Of a DNA stretch of 32,703 nucleotides, positions 30,775-32,703 are shown one piece after another. Both the position numbers and the translations under genes were made by a program. Within the stretch, counting starts at the first letter, position 1; each line of letters starts with the position of its first letter. This stretch comes from Verrucomicrobiota bacterium (GTDB lineage Bacteria > Verrucomicrobiota > Verrucomicrobiia > Opitutales > Opitutaceae), in NCBI GenBank assembly GCA_025352985.1, contig JANXRL010000139.1, positions 1 through 32,703 of the forward strand, given 5' to 3'. The notes beneath the pieces were generated by a model that did no database searches, was not told the DNA's origin, and saw only the letters and a program-made list of their open reading frames with translations.

Positions 30775-32532
30775 ATGCACGTATCGTTCAACCTCGCCAG
30801 CCTGTTTGACGCGGCCCTGAAAACCGCCGCCACCGCTTGCGGCCTCGACGCCGCCGACTTCGCCCCCGAGGTCCGCACCGCTGACCCGAAACACGGCGAT
30901 TTCCAAGCCAACGGCGTCCTCCCCTACTCCAAGCGCACGAAGCAAAACCCTCGCGTCCTCGCCGAAAAACTCGTCGCCGCCCTCCCCTCCGACGTGCGCG
31001 AAGCCTGCACGATCACCGTGGCCGGACCGGGTTTCATCAACTTTACGCTTCAACCCGCCGCGTTGCAGGCGTGGCTACGGACGTTCACCACTCGCGAGCA
31101 GCTCGCCGTCGGCGCCGCCACGGCCTACGCCGGGCAGACTTGGGTGGTTGACTACAGCTCTCCCAACACAGCCAAACAGATGCACGTCGGCCATTTGCGC
31201 TCCGCCGTAATTGGCGAGTCCATCAGCCGCCTGCTCGCCTTCGGCGGCGCGACGGTCATCCGCGATAATCACATCGGCGACTGGGGCACGCAGTTCGGCA
31301 AACTCATCTGGGCCTACAAACGCCAGCTCGACGCCGCCGCCTTCGCCGAAGACCCGCTCGCCGAGTTCGAGCGCCTCTATAAAGTCGGCAACAGCGCGTC
31401 TGACGCCGATCCCGCCGTCCTCAAAGAAGCCCAGCAGGAACTCGTTAAGCTCCAGTCCGGCGACCCCGAAAACACCGCCATCTGGAAAAAAATCGGCGAG
31501 GTCAGCGTCACCGCCTTCCAGCAGATCTACGATCTGCTCGGCATCCGTTTCGACACCACGCTCGGCGAGAGTTTTTACAACGACAAGGTCGGCCGCGTTT
31601 ACCAGGAACTCACCGGCTGCGGCCTCGCCACCGAGAGCCAGGGTGCGCTCGTCGTCTTCCACCCCGAGCACCCGCGTTTCAAGGACCAGCCCTTCCTCAT
31701 CCGCAAGTCCGACGGGGCGGCCAACTACGCCTCCACCGATCTCGCGACCATCCTCTACCGCAATGAACATTTCCACGCCGACGCCGCGATCTACGTAATC
31801 GATTCCCGCCAGGGCGACCATTGCCAGCAGCTCTTTCTGACCGCCCAAAAATGGTTCGAGAAAACCGGCCGCAAGGTCCCGCGCCTCGAACACGTCGCCT
31901 TCGGCACCGTCCTTGGCGAGGATGGCAAACCACTCAAGACCCGCAACGGCGACAACATCAAGTTGAAGGACCTCCTCTCCGAGGCCGTCGAGCGCGCCCG
32001 CCGCCTCATCGACGAAAAAAGCACCGACCTAGCCGAAGACGAGCGCCGCGTCATTTCCGAAATCGTCGGCACCGGCTCCGTCCAATACGCCGACCTCTCC
32101 CAAAACCGCTCCAGCGACTACCTGTTCTCTTGGGACAAGATGATCTCACTCGACGGCAACACCGCCGCCTATCTGCTCTACGCCGTCGCCCGCGTCCGCT
32201 CGATTTTCCGCAAGCTCGAAGCCGCCCCCGGCGATCCCGTCGTCGAGTCCGCCGCCAGCCCGCTCGACACGCCCGAAGAACTCTCGCTCGCGCGCAAAGT
32301 GACGAAATTCTCCGACGCCGTGGCCCTCGCCAGCGCGAACCTCCGCCCGCACTTTCTCTGCCTTTATCTCTACGAACTCGCCGGCGAGTTCAGCACCTTC
32401 TATGCGGCCAACAAGGTCGCCGTCGACGACCCCGCCGTGCGCGCCCGTCGCCTTATGCTGTGCGCCCGCACTCTCCTTATGCTCGAGACCGGCCTCGACC
32501 TGCTCGGCCTGCGCACCGTGAACCGCATGTAA
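30775..32532 (+). CDS. argS: Arginyl-tRNA synthetase
   Basis: 585 residues from ATG 30775; the longer frame from 30739 has no support. Class I synthetase that charges tRNA-Arg. The N-terminal Add-1 domain (ADPKHGDFQANG) is followed by the HIGH motif as HVGH (137-140, in SPNTAKQMHVGHLRS), GDWGTQFG, and the KMSKS-equivalent KTRNGDNIKL. The C-terminal DALR anticodon-binding domain ends LLGLRTVNRM. All parts are intact and the length is normal. Confidence 0.97.
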   Translation: MHVSFNLASLFDAALKTAATACGLDAADFAPEVRTADPKHGDFQANGVLPYSKRTKQNPRVLAEKLVAALPSDVREACTITVAGPGFINFTLQPAALQAWLRTFTTREQLAVGAATAYAGQTWVVDYSSPNTAKQMHVGHLRSAVIGESISRLLAFGGATVIRDNHIGDWGTQFGKLIWAYKRQLDAAAFAEDPLAEFERLYKVGNSASDADPAVLKEAQQELVKLQSGDPENTAIWKKIGEVSVTAFQQIYDLLGIRFDTTLGESFYNDKVGRVYQELTGCGLATESQGALVVFHPEHPRFKDQPFLIRKSDGAANYASTDLATILYRNEHFHADAAIYVIDSRQGDHCQQLFLTAQKWFEKTGRKVPRLEHVAFGTVLGEDGKPLKTRNGDNIKLKDLLSEAVERARRLIDEKSTDLAEDERRVISEIVGTGSVQYADLSQNRSSDYLFSWDKMISLDGNTAAYLLYAVARVRSIFRKLEAAPGDPVVESAASPLDTPEELSLARKVTKFSDAVALASANLRPHFLCLYLYELAGEFSTFYAANKVAVDDPAVRARRLMLCARTLLMLETGLDLLGLRTVNRM

Positions 32533-32615
32533 CCGGTCGCGCAGCGCCATCCTCCGCACCGGAAAACACTCTTGCCGCCCCCTTTTCGGCGGCGCACCCT
32601 GTTCTCATCAAGCCC

Positions 32616-32703
32616 ATGGCCACGCAGGAATTCTACGTTCGCAGCGCGACTGAAACCGAGGCCCGCGGACCCTTCACGCATGAACACCTCGTTTCGCTGG
32701 CCG
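32616..32703 (+). CDS. Start of a GYF_2-domain-like protein, cut by the window edge
   Basis: ATG at 32616 opens a frame through the end of the window (29 codons). It reads MATQEFYVRSATETEARGPF then THEHLVSLA, the pattern of the GYF_2 (DUF4339) domain (FYVR, RGPF, L..L), a small module often at the N-terminus of membrane proteins. The rest is outside the window. Confidence 0.65.
   Translation, partial: MATQEFYVRSATETEARGPFTHEHLVSLA

Noticed and set aside
31075-31893. 272-codon minus-strand frame
   Set aside because: Shadow of argS; low-complexity Gly/Ala/Val/Glu composition typical of antisense GC-rich frames.
1-32703. tRNA, rRNA or CRISPR genes
   Set aside because: No cloverleaf-like, rRNA-like or regularly spaced repeat sequences were noticed on reading; a covariance-model scan would settle this.

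Overview
The window looks like a chromosome segment from a Verrucomicrobiota bacterium, probably Opitutales/Opitutaceae. This rests on a fused LpxC-FabZ gene directly followed by lpxA (a fusion known from Bacteroidota, Verrucomicrobiota and relatives), a high-GC housekeeping part, and the style of the Rhs proteins. The organism name is inference; no rRNA or tRNA gene was seen.

Layout. (a) 1-2797: the 3' part of a PD-(D/E)XK nuclease-like gene (+), converging on an SF2 helicase (-) that may have lost its 5' end. (b) 2887-16530: a large Rhs locus, all on the minus strand. It holds one 1112-residue exported Rhs/YD-repeat core protein without the usual C-terminal tip. Upstream of it stand five separate small genes, each encoding a signal peptide, an almost invariant 139-residue Rhs tip ending in Gly-Leu, and an unrelated C-terminal domain. 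Each is followed at once by a different small gene whose product also has an export signal or membrane anchor. An IS5-like element, inserted in a remnant of an ISXO2-type transposase, separates the core from the five cassettes. (c) 16672-20118: an O-antigen-ligase-like membrane protein (-) divergent from two exported alpha/beta-hydrolase-like proteins (+). (d) 20271-24123: a scarred region with a decayed deoxyribosyltransferase-like gene, a RES/Xre toxin-antitoxin pair, a deleted IS3-type element, an interrupted membrane-protein gene and the broken tail of a ccsA-like gene. (e) 24108-32703: dense housekeeping genes (Dabb-domain protein, DUF971 protein, hisI, lpxA, lpxC-fabZ, efp, beta-carbonic anhydrase, a broken PLDc_N-type gene, a pyrimidine-nucleoside phosphorylase, argS, and the start of a GYF_2-like gene), with two clear hairpin terminators and a REP-doublet.

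Main point of interest. The Rhs locus looks like a split polymorphic-toxin system. The shell-like core ends just before the segment that the five small proteins carry (their conserved YYVNDHLATT region onwards), so core and tip, normally one polypeptide, are separate exported proteins here. The five tips share constant 5' regions and differ after the Gly-Leu, with a visible shift to AT-rich DNA. They sit in tight two-gene units with candidate immunity genes. Cassette 5 carries a His/Asp-rich domain like metal-dependent phospholipase-type Rhs C-termini. A 32-codon relic of a second core gene lies upstream of cassette 1, and cassettes 1 and 3 share about 600 bp of near-identical DNA, so the locus has grown by duplication. 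That the tips act with the core, and that they are toxins, is inference.
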